Origin: Aquarana catesbeiana | Taxonomy: Eukaryota > Chordata > Amphibia > Anura > Ranidae | Direction: 5' to 3' | NCBI RefSeq assembly: GCF_042186555.1 | Contig: NC_133333.1 | Span: 217,941,022-218,005,021, forward strand | DNA length: 64,000 nucleotides | Shown: positions 45,701 to 56,861 of the stretch, in pieces | Layout of the letters: each line of letters opens with the position of its first letter | How positions within the stretch are numbered: position 1 is the first letter of the stretch | Made by a program: the position numbers and the translations under genes | Notes under the pieces: model-generated | What the model saw: the letters and a program-made list of their open reading frames with translations, nothing else | The model's database searches: none | What the model was told of the DNA's origin: nothing

Positions 45701-47379
45701 TCTGAAAAACAGGACAAACCTCAAGCCCAAAGATATGCTGGAGGAAGCAGACAATTCTGTTTGATATTCAGAAATATTCAACAATTGACTTGCTGTCTGC
45801 AGCTGCTGGAGAACCACATGTGCCAGCATGCCCTGAGAGCAGCCAGTGCCCCGACACATGAAAGGTGGGGGCGACTACAAAAACATATTGAATACAAAGT
45901 AAAGCCTCATACAAACGCTTTGAGTTTCGGACAACAGAACGTCCAATTTTTGTGGCATGCTAGTCTCATGTCGAAAGTGAGGAGGTTACCAACAATACGA
46001 GAGATTTCATTTGACAGAATACGTCAGAAGCGACGTAACGTGCTGAATAGTTTTGTATGCATTCTTTCATTTCTGAGCATGCGTAGTCTTACTCTTAAGA
46101 TTTCACATCCGAAAAAAAATTTTATAGTCTGCACATCCAGCTTTTGTGTGATGAAAAAGGTAAAAATTGGCTGTGGAAAGCACCGTACTAACGGTAAGAT
46201 TTGCAGACGATCGGTCGTGGTAACACAATCAACGTCCAAAAATCAAAGCGTGTGTACGGGCCTTAAGAGAGCAATGTAAGAGCTTCCATAACATGAGAAT
46301 CCAGATTCAGTGAGAGATGACTATAGAGCAGGGAGGGGCAGACCGCATGAAACCAGATACTAAATGCATTTCAAATGTCAGAAATACCTGCTGCTCACCG
46401 AACAGAAAGGGACCCTGTCATATCAGTAACTGAATAAAAGACAGAAACTCAACCTGTAAACAATGTCATATGCTCTATAATAAAACGTTCTGAGTCACAG
46501 GGAACCAACTCACTCCTAGCCATCTCTCTATTGGAGTAAATCCTTCCATAACCTTGTTAAGCTGGTCATACTCAGTAAAGCTTGCCATACATGGATCTAA
46601 ATTCAGCCAGTACAGCAGGGATCAGCCAAATTTCAAAGCCAATCACAGTTGATCAACTTTGGTTGAATGAACAAGTTGGAAAACATTTCTTAATTGGTGG
46701 CTGCAGCTGCTGATCAGCATATTTTGAGAGCAGAGGGAGCCACCCGTCAGACTACAATGTCCCGGTCGGGGGTGGGGGGGGCTGAGTGAATTCCACCATC
46801 TATCTTGTTTGTGTGGATGGAGGTTTTTTTTTTTTTTTTTTTTTTTTTAAGTGAATGAGCTGTGTATAGCCAAGCTTTATATTTCATTGGGATGTCCTAT
46901 GAAGATCTGTAAAATCAATTCTTCAAAGTCTAATTCCAATTAGGTGGTGGTCCCTGTTGGACATGCAGAAGTCTCTCTGCCATAGGCTGATAAAAATTCA
47001 GCCAGTTCAGCAGCCATTGGCCAAATTTTGACAAGTGTGAGGCCATCCCCATTTGACAGAATTTGACTTTTTTGATCGACAAGCTGGAAAACTTGTGTCG
47101 ATCAGCAACTGCAAACAAACAGCTCCACCATCTCGTTTATGATGTGGATGGAAGAAATCAACTTTTTATTTTTAGTTTTTATTTCAGTCAGTTGGCTGAA
47201 TGAATGAAAGCGAACCGTATGACCCTCACACTACCTCCACCTGTCCGAGGTCAGAACAGATTTATTCTGCTGCTGACTAGGCACTTTCTGTTATCAGGCC
47301 TATTTTGTATTATCTAAATGCTGCACCTGCCTTGGTTACAATGAATCGTACATGTGCTTGTACTACACAGTCTCTTCTG

Positions 47380-47423
<44 letters not shown>

Positions 47424-48430
47424 GAAAAATAAAAATTTGCCAGAGCATTCCATGATGTCATCATGCAGTCAGCTCGTATAGATTAAAGACCCTTATGAAT
47501 TTCACCCAGGCCTACTACTTGAATGGATTCCCAGACATATTGAACAATATATTACATAATTAGAAGTATATGGACATGAGGTTTTAGTAGATATACTACA
47601 TTTACACAAACACTAAAAATCTACTTACAAATCCAAGTTTGCATCCACAGCACATAAACCTATGTTTGTATTCTTCTATCATACATCATCATTTGGCCCC
47701 TTTCACACGAGGCGGACTCCGTTTCTACAGAGCCCGCCTCGGTCCGCCGGCTCAGCGAGAGATCAGTCCGTTGATCTCCGCTGAGCCGGCGGATGACAGG
47801 TCCCTCTCTGCTCACTGAGCGGGGAGGGGCTCGTCAGGCGCCACTATGGAGGACACAGCATGTCCGTTTTCGTCAGATCTCACCCGATCTGATAGCAACG
47901 GACCTGGACGTAGGGCCATCCGTCTGCTTTTAGCGGATTTTTTCCTGCATCATACTTACCTAGGTGGATGCAGCATCAATCTGATGCTGCATCTGTCCCC
48001 CGACACCCCGATCCTTTGCTGTTTCTAAACACTGGTTGAAAATATTGATTAGTCTACATTAAACACACTTGATGCGTGAGGCAATTTAATTTTTCACGCA
48101 TTCAAAAAAAACTTTTTTTCTAGAAAATCACTTTAGAACCCTTAAAACTTATTATCAAAAAGCCAAGGAACCAGAAAATAAAAATAGTGGCTGTAGCAAT
48201 TTTTTATGACATACAATATTTGTCAAGCCATTTATCAAAACACAAATCTTGTGGAAAAAAATACACTAAAATGAATTTCAGTGCACACAAGCACAATATA
48301 ATGCCAAATTCTGTGGTAAAATATTAAAAGAGGAAGTTGCATTTAGTAAATAGATACCAAACAGGTCGTTTCCATACTCATACCAGTTACAATACTTTGT
48401 TTATTGTTATGAAGATGCCTCTGCAGCCAT
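42780..48430. repeat. Region of dispersed repeats, no gene seen
   Basis: It contains a relative of 4595-4850 (42785-42905), several GCTGGCCATACAC-type copies (42915-43250, 43320-43500, 46565-46870, 46930-47230), a CCCTTTCACACTGATCAG MITE with inverted end GATCAGTGTGAAAGGG (about 44706-44903), a relative at about 47697-47790, and a G tract near 44657. ST14 exon 1 was not recognised. Confidence 0.5.
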
Positions 48431-48463
48431 GTCAAAAAAGCGGGCTTACCTCCATGCTGTAAT

Positions 48464-49125
48464 TCACAGCTTGGCTGTGTATAGCATGGCATAGTTCTTG
48501 AGTTCTGCAATTGTGGCGCTCGTGTGTTGAGCATCAGCTGAAAAGTCTGGGTAAAAGGACACTCTTGCCCCATTATATTGTATCTTGGTTCGTTCTCTGG
48601 CAAGGCTAAGCAGGTGGCCCGGAGGCAACGGCATTCTGTGGACACGTTCCTCTGCGAAGAGTGTGGTAAACGCTTCCTTACCTAAGAGTTCCTGCAACCA
48701 GGACTCAACAAAATCAGTGGGGTCTCTGTCCTCCATTCACTCCAACAGACCCACTATACGCCTGTTGTCGAGGTCGTCTGCCCTGGTATTGCTGGCTGTG
48801 GCCAGATGGGAAGCAGCTCAGGCATCTCTAATGAGGAATGGAAGCTGATGCGACTTTCAGTAGTAGTGGTCTACTCCCTGAACTTTTGGAGATCTCGTTG
48901 CAACAGGGACATTTCTCCCTTAAGCTGCCAAAGTGATCTTTGAAAGTATTAGCAGAAGCAATGCACTTGTTGACTGCCCAAAATATTTCCCCCAGTGTGT
49001 TGTTGACTATCAGGATGGGCATTAGTATCTGCTAGGACTTTGTCTCGTGAGATAGCAGGGGTCTCTGTGCTAGGCAACATGGCCGCTGCCTCGTGTCTAG
49101 CCCAGAGGCAGGGGAGGAAGCAGAG
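48464..49125 (-). pseudogene. L1-type LINE ORF1 relic
   Basis: Broken minus-strand frames contain a coiled-coil scrap ending in a TTTTESRIS-like segment, then a shortened NRRIVGL motif, then a long intact stretch with RVHRMPLPPGHLL and IQYNGARVSFYPDFS. This is the order of L1 ORF1p coiled coil, RRM and C-terminal domain. Internal stops and a small deletion in the RRM start make it inactive. Confidence 0.8.
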
Positions 49126-49173
49126 TACTCCTGTGTCTCCTGTGCCCCCAAGATCTTTTGCATGTAGTATAAT

Positions 49174-50000
49174 TAGGGTTGAGACAACTAATCGATTATG
49201 AAAATAATAGATTACTATTTTCATAATCAATCGGCCAGTAACATAATGGGGTTAAAAAAAAAAAAAAAAAAAATTGAGCCTTTTATAGTACAAAAAGAGC
49301 AAATAATCGCTACTGTAAATGTTACTTTCACAGTTCTACAGAAAAAAAAAAAAAAAAAAAAATGAACCCCTTACAATAGAGATTACCTACTTTTTTTGTA
49401 CTATAAAAGGCTAATTTTAGTTTTTTTTTTTTTAACCCGATTATGTTACTAAACGTCTTAGACCTGGTTCACACCTATGTGCTTTTTTGCAGAAACGCAC
49501 TGCAGTTCATTTACATGGTTTCCTATGGGACACGTTCACATCTATGCTTGTTTTCAGCCGCTGCGTATTTGGAAAGGGACTTCAGGGACTTTTTTTTTTA
49601 TGCAAAACTTTGCTTTTTTTTTGGTTCAATATACTTCAATGGAAAAGCTGCAGAAAAGAATGTAATGCGCTTTTGTAGCAATTTGTGTTTTTTTAATCTG
49701 CCCAACAACAAATTGGCCAAAAAAAAAAAAAAAAAAATGCAAATTGCAGCAAAATTACGTTATTACTGTTATTCTCAGAGTGGATTAGATATGTTGTTCC
49801 CTAACCATATTGTTATTTATATTTACCACTGCATAGAGATATTTAAGAATACATTGCCTTTTTTTTTTTTAAACTTTATATATTAACTAAATTATACACA
49901 CCACTTTTTTTTTTTTTTTTTTACGCTTATCAACCGATTAATCGAAACAATAAATCGGCCAAATAATCAATTATGAAAATAATCGTTAGTTGCAGCCCTA
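49174..50000. mobile_element. hAT element, copy A (non-autonomous)
   Basis: It begins TAGGGTTGAGACAACTAATC and ends with the near inverse, TAGTTGCAGCCCTA. Flanks agtataat (49166-49173) and agtataac (50001-50008) form an 8-bp duplication with one mismatch. Subterminal GATTAATCG/CGATTAATC-type palindromes are present. No transposase. Confidence 0.85.
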
Positions 50001-50679
50001 AGTATAACATATCTCTGGCTGGCTCCTTCCCTTGTGGGTGGGATGCCTTGCCAAATTTAGTCACATACGCCATCTTGCAGCTCCAAGGCCACCACTTCCT
50101 CTCTTCCTTAATGGGTCATACTACAGGTGCAGTGTGCCAGAGAGGAGACCAGGAGGGTTTCCAAACTGTCCCCAAGGATTCTGGACCGGTGCAGTGCAGA
50201 AATGTGGCTAAAGGAAGGATCGGTGTAGGATCTTCAACGTGAACTCCAAGAGACATTTCATTTCAGGTACCTAACATTTTTCATAGACGACTCTTTAAAA
50301 GCCCTTACAGGTTATCAGTGTAGATTTGATCATGAATTATGGCCCTAGAATGAGTGCTCTCGCTCTAATGTTTATGGCAATAAATCACGTGTGGTGCAAT
50401 TGCTGTTTACATATGTGTGTGGGACCTATGTGCGCATTTGCGTATATGCTTCTAAATAAAAATGGCCTTTTTTTTTTTCCTTTTATAATTTAACTTTATA
50501 GCTACCACGATGGTGGTTCTAACAAGCCCCCTAAATAATAGCTTTGGGGAGTGACAGGTACTCTTTATGAAGATTTCAGGAGACCATTAGACTCCCAATG
50601 TTTTGTACAATATGGTGCAGCGATTATACTCAGACTCCCAAGGTCTTCCCTGCCCTCCAAGCACAGATCATGACATAAC
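50001..50679. repeat. Between the hAT elements: dispersed repeat
   Basis: Positions 50290-50680 repeat the order of motifs seen at 36500-36900. Nothing else recognised. Confidence 0.55.
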
Positions 50680-50807
50680 TAGGGCTGGAACGATTATTTT
50701 CATAATCGATTACCGTATTTATCGGCGTATAACACGCACTTTTTTCCCCTTAAAATCAGGGGAAAGTCGCAGGTGCGTGTTATATGCCGATACCATGCGA
50801 TCCCGAG

Positions 50808-51088
50808 CTGTCAAAATCGCAGAACGCGATTTGAAAATGGCGCCGCCGGCGCCGAAATACACAGAGCCGGTCCTCGGCTCTTTCCGGCGGCTCTCGTTCA
50901 CTTTCGGCTCCACTCGTAGTCCCGAGCGGAGCTATCCGAACCTACTCGGCTAGGTTCGGATAGCTCCGCTTGGGACTACGAGTGGAGCCGAAAGTGAACG
51001 AGAGCCGCCGGAAAGAGCCGAGGACCGGCTCTGTGTATTTCGGCGCCGGCGGCGCCATTTTCAAATCGCGGTCGGCGATTTTGAAGAC
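50808..51088. repeat. Near-perfect GC-rich palindrome
   Basis: Two arms of about 125-138 bp meet at about 50947. Landmarks are AAAATGGCGCCGCCGGCGCC on the left and GGCGCCGGCGGCGCCATTTT on the right. The mirrored Arg/Glu-rich frames on the two strands are artefacts of the palindrome. Confidence 0.95.
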
Positions 51089-51098
51089 AGGGGATCGA

Positions 51099-51310
51099 AG
51101 GCTGCACTGGGGAAGGCTGCACTGGGGAAGGCTGCACTGGGGAAGGCTGCACTGGGGAAGGCTGCACTGGGGAAGGCTGCACTGGGGAAGGCTGCACTGG
51201 GGAAGGCTGCACTGGGGAAGGCTGCACTGGGGAAGGCTGCACTGACATGGCTGCACTGACATGGCTGCACTGACATGGCTGCACTGACATGGCTGCACTG
51301 ACATGGCTGC
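51099..51310. repeat. 15-bp and 14-bp minisatellites
   Basis: About ten perfect copies of GGCTGCACTGGGGAA are followed by about five copies of GGCTGCACTGACAT. The second unit looks derived from the first. Confidence 0.97.
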
Positions 51311-51681
51311 AATGATGGGCATTTAAATGTAAGTTTTTTTCCCTTCAACTTCCCTCCTAAAAGTTTTTTTTCCTTAAAATTCCCTCCTAAATTGGGGTGC
51401 GTGTTATACGCCGGTGCGTGTTATACGCCGATAAATACGGTAGTTGGCCGATTATTGTTTCGATTAATGGTGTATAATTTTGTCAAATATGTAAAGTTTT
51501 TTTTTAAAAAAAAGGAAATTTATTCTTAATTCTCTCTATGCAGTGGTAAATATAAAATCACCGACTCTATGGTTAGGGAGAAAAATATCTAATCCACTCT
51601 GAGAACAGACAGAAGAGATATACTGTATATACTATTAAAGAGTGAATCTGGTAAATATCAGACTCAGAGATCACATTTTTG

Positions 51682-51716
<35 letters not shown>

Positions 51717-52600
51717 AATGTAATTTTAAGAATGTTTGTTTTCAATTTTCTAATTGTTAGTTGGGTCAAATTGACGTTCATTTTCAACCACAGTGACGGG
51801 AAAATTTGGAAATAATATAAAACTTCTTGGTCAAAGGAATTTTCAGACAGTGTATGTGATTTACGTTCAGAGATTACATTCGTTTTAAACAGAAATGTTA
51901 AAAGCAAGTGAAAATTTCAAACAACATTCAGCGAACGTATAAAGATTTTTCGTATGAATATTCTCGTCTGAAAATTGATCGGCCAGCATAAGGCTCGGTA
52001 CGCACCTATGCAGTTTGCTTTTGATCTGTTACTGCAGTGCTTTTTGCTGTGCTTTTTGCACACGTGATTTTGCTGCAATTTGCGGTTTTGCATTTTTTTG
52101 GCCAATTTGTTGTTGGGCAGATAAAAAACACAAATTACTGCAAAAAACGCATTACATGCTTTTCTGCAGCCTCTCCATTGAAGTATATTGAACCAAAAAA
52201 AAGCACAGTTTTGCGTTAAAAAAAAAGTCCCTGACCCTTTCCAAACACGCAGTGGCTGAAAAAAAAAGCATAGATGTGAACGTGTCCCATAGGAAACCAT
52301 GTAAATGAACTGTAGTGCGTTTCTGCAAAAAGCACAAAAAAAAAAAAAAAAAAAAACAGGTCTAAGGATGTTAAATAAAATAATGGGGTTAAAAAAAATA
52401 AATAAAATTAGCCCTTTATAGTACAAAAAAAAAAAAGCAGAGAATCACTACCGAAAGGGGTTCATTTTTTTTTTACTGTAGAACTGAAATATTTACAGTA
52501 GCGATTATTTGCTCTTTTTTTTACTATAAAGGGCTCATTTTAGTTTTTTTTAACCCCATTATGTTACAGGCCGATTAATTGATTAGTTGTTTCAGCCCTA

Positions 52601-54575
52601 GACATCACAGCTCTAAAACCAAAGTGACTAAATAATCATTGCCTGCTGCTTCATTAGTCACAAAAGAGATCAGGGAACGGAAGTTCTTCCATCTCTTCCA
52701 TGTAAAGGAATCCTGGCCATTTACCGTGGTATGGGCTCCCTGGAACAATGAGAGAGCAGGTGATAACTGAGCAGGGCTGACAACCCTGCTTGAGATTTCA
52801 GTGAAGCAGACACACAGGGTTGTCAGGCCCATGCAATAAGTTAGAAGCCTCTGAATTTCTGGCTGGAAGAAATCAATAGTTTTCTGTTCTTTAAGCAGTT
52901 TTATAAAAAGGTATAAAATATGTGCAAATGAAGGCATTGCAGAGATGTATTGGGTGTATTTTTTTTGCTTTTGTTTTTTTTTTTGTCCTGAGATAATGTA
53001 CACTTTAGGTTCCTTTTGGCTAGCTATATTATGTTCAAAATCAGTACTTCAGCCTGGCCTGCCTTGAACATATATATAGTATAGAGAATGATATGAGGAA
53101 TGAGGAAGGAAATTATGCTGGCGGCAGAAGCTGCTCTTTATCTATAGTACAATCTACATAATAAAGATTGTGCATTTAGCAGCTCAAGGAATGCTGCGCC
53201 TGTAAAATACACTCTTGCATAATTCAGACAAACGTCATCCATCCAATAGGTACAACTGACTCTGCACAGAATATGTGAGATCATCAATTCTCCAGGCCAG
53301 CTTCAATCATCAGGAGTCAATGATACCCCCATGGCAGCTCCAGTTTTTTTTCTTCTCGCACCAGTGTGACATACACTAGGAAATAATCACAGATAAAAGA
53401 ATCTATATACTAACCCTGAGTTAGATTACACTCTCAGGCACCAGCCCTGTAGAAAGTCTATAAAAAAACTGTACACAGAGTTTCACCGAGAATGAAAAAT
53501 TCAACAAAGAATCTTCCAGTAGAAAAACATTTCAGTGGATAAGTCTCAAAGGAGGTCTGAACACACCCCACCCAAGTCGTGGGCAGCTTCGGATCCTTCC
53601 TGCGTCTCCTCCTCCTCAGCGGCCAATATGGTCGCTTCTCCTCTCGGCCAATCGGGTCTCGGGACCTGGTTCCCGATTGGCCGGGAGAAGAATCAGGAAG
53701 ACAGTGGCAAATAATACACTATTGTCACACAAGTGACTGGGCTCGGAGCAAGGTGCTCTGCTTCCTGAGCCCACCCTTTTTGAAACCAATTAGAACTTCC
53801 GTCTCTAATGACGTGCTTCGAAAAAAAAAAAAAAATTGGAATCCATGCTTCCCGCATGTAGATTAGGGGCCAGACGCATAAATTGGGGGGGCGGCACCAC
53901 TGCGATGGGCCGCCACTGTTTCTAACCTACCAGAAATGGTTTTCCTTCAGGAAGTCTATTCACTTTGAGATCGAAGGTTAAAAGCAAACGATATTTTGAA
54001 GTAAATTTGTACAAAAATTTTGCTTGTGGCCGGGTTTGGGGGAGGCGGCTGTATCCTCAAGCAGCACAGAGTAGGGAGGTTGAGTTCCTTGTCAACCAAA
54101 TCAGAAATACTGGACTTATATTGTATTTATAGGAAACCAAGTTCATATTACCGGATGCAACTATACACACCAAGACTAGACAGGTAGATATCTCCAAGTA
54201 ACAAGCAGGTAGAAATCAGCTTTTGATTTGAAGCAGCAGAATATAAATCCAAAAAAAGAACAAAATTTAATGTGCATCAGGTAAAAGTCCTTATGAAAAC
54301 TGTAAATCAAACCTGTGGTTGTTCTACCACATAAATATATCAATATTACCCATTGATCCTGCCAGTTTCGGAGGTGAAAAATGACACTTTTTTGAATTTG
54401 CCAACGCTCACAGCAATTTCTCCAGTCTGCAGAGCTCCTGTAGGACTGAGACTACAAGGCTACAGAGCGGGACTGACGAGACACAGGAAGCGCACTACTA
54501 CTTTTCAGGAGAAATTTCTAGACAATTTTTTACAGGGTACTGCTGAGGTAATAAATAACATTTCTAACGTTTCAT
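52601..54575. other. Presumed intron 1 or intergenic, no gene seen
   Basis: No recognisable coding sequence. A segment at 53580-53780 with two CCAATCGGG/CCGATTGGCCGGG-type boxes resembles repeat sequence near 30290-30480. Confidence 0.4.
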
Positions 54576-54908
54576 TTAACCACTTAAGCCCCGGACCATT
54601 TGGCTGGCCAAAGACAAGAGCACTTTTTGCGATTCGGCACTGCATCGCTTCAACTGACAATTGCGCCGTCGTGCGATATGGCTCCCAAACAAAATTAACG
54701 TCCTTTTTTCCCCCCCACAAATAGAGCTTTCTTTTGGTGGTATTTGATGACCTCTGCAGTTTTTAATTTTTTGCGCTATAAACAAAAAAGGCGACAATTT
54801 TGAAAAAAAAAAAAAAAAAAATTTACTTTTTTGCTAGAATATCCCCAAAAAATATATAAAAAAAAACCTTTTTTTCCCCGATACGTATTCTTCTACATAT
54901 TTTTGGGG

Positions 54909-54944
<36 letters not shown>

Positions 54945-55558
54945 CAATAAGGGTTTATTGGTTGGTTTGTGCAAAAGTTATAGTGTCTGCAAAATAGGGG
55001 ATAGTTTTATGGCATTTTTATTTATTTTTTTTACTAGTAATGGCGGCGATCAGCGATTTTTATAGTGAATGCGACATTATGGCGGACAGATCGGACACTT
55101 TTGGGGCCATTCACATTTATAGTGATCAGTGCGATTAAAAATGCATTTATTTCTGTGTAAATGTGACTGGCAGTGAAGGGGTTAACCAGTAGGGGGTGCT
55201 GCAGGGGTTAAGTGTGTCCTAGGGATGTGTTCTAACTGGGGGGGGGGGGCTACATGTGTCACGACACTGATCACCGCTCCCGATCACAGGGAGCTGTGAT
55301 CAGTGTCCTGTCAGTAGGAAGAATGTGGAAATGCTTGTTTACATCAACATTTCCCCGTTCTTCCTCTCCATGAGACGATTGCGGGTATCCCCGCGGACGT
55401 AGAGTCTGCGGGACCCACGATCACACTCATGGAGCTCGCAGCAGGGTCACGTGCGACCACACGGCGGCAAATCTAAAGGGACGTATCTGTACGCCCATTT
55501 GCCTGTCCGTGCCATTCTGTCGACGTAAATGTTTGTGCGGCGTTCGGCAAGTGGTTAA
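54576..55558. mobile_element. Non-autonomous piggyBac element, second 975-bp copy
   Basis: TTAA at 54576-54579 and 55555-55558 bounds exactly 975 bp, as in the copy at 21520. The ends are TTAACCACTTAAGCC and GGCAAGTGGTTAA. It shares long internal stretches with that copy, for example ACTAGTAATGGCGGCGATC. Non-coding. Confidence 0.9.
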
Positions 55559-55972
55559 AGTATAACTAAAAGGCATTTTTTTTTTTCAGTTTTGGATAGA
55601 GTAAAGAGGGATTAGAACTCCGGTCATTTTTTATTGCCCTCTGTGCCCCCGTTAGAAAGATTTACCCCATTTGTCCTGTTTACCATTATAATTGAAAGTA
55701 AAAGAAAATCTCATTTTTGGGCTGTCCCCAGCAAAGTAAGAGAGGGGATATCTTCCAATGGGGAAACTTAGTTCTGGTGACCTGGGGTTCCTTAAAGAAT
55801 TTGCAGAGATTTCCTCTCACTTCCTGTTTGGCTATGGGACAGGAAGTGAAGGGAAATCTCTACAATGGGACACAGAAGGTGGGGAGAAAAAAAAAAAAAC
55901 CCCTAACAGAAGTTATAACCCTTCCTTGCGCTATCCAAAATAAAAACAGGTTTGCCTATAGTTCTACTTTAA
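55555..55972. mobile_element. MITE abutting the piggyBac copy
   Basis: The left end TTAAAGTATAACTAAAAGGC shares its TTAA with the piggyBac right end; the right end GCCTATAGTTCTACTTTAA is its near inverse. The piggyBac element probably inserted into the terminal TTAA of this MITE. An inner inverted pair is GAGATTTCCTCTCACTTCC with GGAAGTGAAGGGAAATCTC. Confidence 0.75.
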
Positions 55973-56242
55973 TAGCAAATCTTGACTTTGAGTTCAGGTC
56001 CACTTTAATTATGCACCTTGATTAACACACAGAAGAGAACCAGGTGGCTATAGGACAGCAGGGGATAGTCAGACATGCAGGCACAATCCCAATACCCTCA
56101 GGCACCTCCATCTTCCAGCTGGACCCAAATAGGAACATTTCCTTTGTGACCATTCATATGTAACCTAAGGAGCAGGGAGGGGGATGGGCACGCAGCAGAC
56201 ACCTACAGCTATCACGAGGACCATAAAGCAAAGTTTTATTAC

Positions 56243-56417
56243 CTGTTCTCTTGTCGATTATTCTAATGAGCCACAGACATTGTACTGTTGTCCGATCCAA
56301 CCAGGGCTGTTCCTTCCCTCCACACATCACAGAGGAGAAGGAAGAATCATGTGGAGATGATAAATAGATCTCCAAAAGTAGATCTTTTCCAGCAACAGAA
56401 CCAACTTCTAGTAAAAC
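56243..56417 (-). CDS. Possible exon of unknown gene
   Basis: The acceptor is gggccattttag and the donor ACAG|gtaata, enclosing a 175-bp open frame (phase 0 in, phase 1 out). It encodes VLLEVGSVAGKDLLLEIYL, then SSPHDSSFSSVMCGGKEQPW, then LDRTTVQCLWLIRIIDKRTG. Composition looks protein-like and not repeat-like, but I recognise no family. It is not any part of matriptase I know. It could be an exon of a neighbouring gene, a decayed retrocopy or chance. No partner exon was found. Confidence 0.3.
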
Positions 56418-56479
56418 CTAAAATGGCCCAAAAATGTACATTTAAATAATTTATAATTGTACTGTCCATAATGGCAGTT

Positions 56480-56861
56480 TTGTACAGTATAGATTAAATG
56501 TCTAATATTGCGGGGGGAATCATCAGAGTGTAAGCTCTTCTGGTACAAAAACCGATGTGACTGGCTCAGTGTTCTCTGTACAACACTGCGGGAATATGTC
56601 AGAGCTATCTAAATGTATAAATAAATATAGTGTCTGACTGTGGTGGGACATTGGACTGTAAGCTCCCCTGGTGCAGAGACTAATGTGACTGTCTTGGTGT
56701 ATTTGGTACTGCACTGCTGAATGCATCAGAGATATATAAATGTATAATAATAATAATAATGTGCGACTGTGAGTGTACATTAGAGTGTAAGCTCCTCTGG
56801 TGAAAACTCATGTGACTGTCTTTGTGTTCTCTGTACAACACTGCAGAGTATGTCAGAGCTA
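56480..56861. repeat. Tandem array of the about 115-bp repeat (left part)
   Basis: Three to four units with TGTAAGCTCCTCTGG, then TGTTCTCTGTACAACACTG and TATGTCAGAGCTA. It is interrupted at 56861 by a Tc1-like element and resumes at 58375-58501, where a second Tc1-like element follows. Confidence 0.85.

Larger units (their letters stand above)
50713..51440. mobile_element. TA-flanked element nested in hAT copy B
   Basis: The inverted ends are CCGTATTTATCGGCGTATAA and TTATACGCCGATAAATACGG, flanked by TA at 50711-50712 and 51441-51442. The interior is a large palindrome and a minisatellite. The TA duplication suggests Tc1/mariner-type mobilisation; the family is not named with confidence. Confidence 0.88.
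50680..52600. mobile_element. hAT element, copy B, split by a nested element
   Basis: It begins TAGGGCTGGAACGATTATT and ends GTTGTTTCAGCCCTA. Flanks gacataac (50672-50679) and gacatcac (52601-52608) are an 8-bp duplication with one mismatch. After removing the nested element at 50713-51440 about 1.2 kb of non-coding hAT sequence remains. Confidence 0.85.

Noticed and set aside
45635..46279. Long open frames in the 45.6-46.3 kb region considered as genes
   Set aside because: No domain, no splice context, and dispersed repeat sequence overlaps them.
51099..51310. Regularly repeated units resembling a CRISPR array
   Set aside because: The units are contiguous without spacers and the DNA is vertebrate.
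50719..51348. Open frames on both strands sharing the same Arg/Glu-rich protein, and repeated Ala-Phe-Pro-Ser frames
   Set aside because: They arise from the palindrome and the 15-bp minisatellite inside a transposon.
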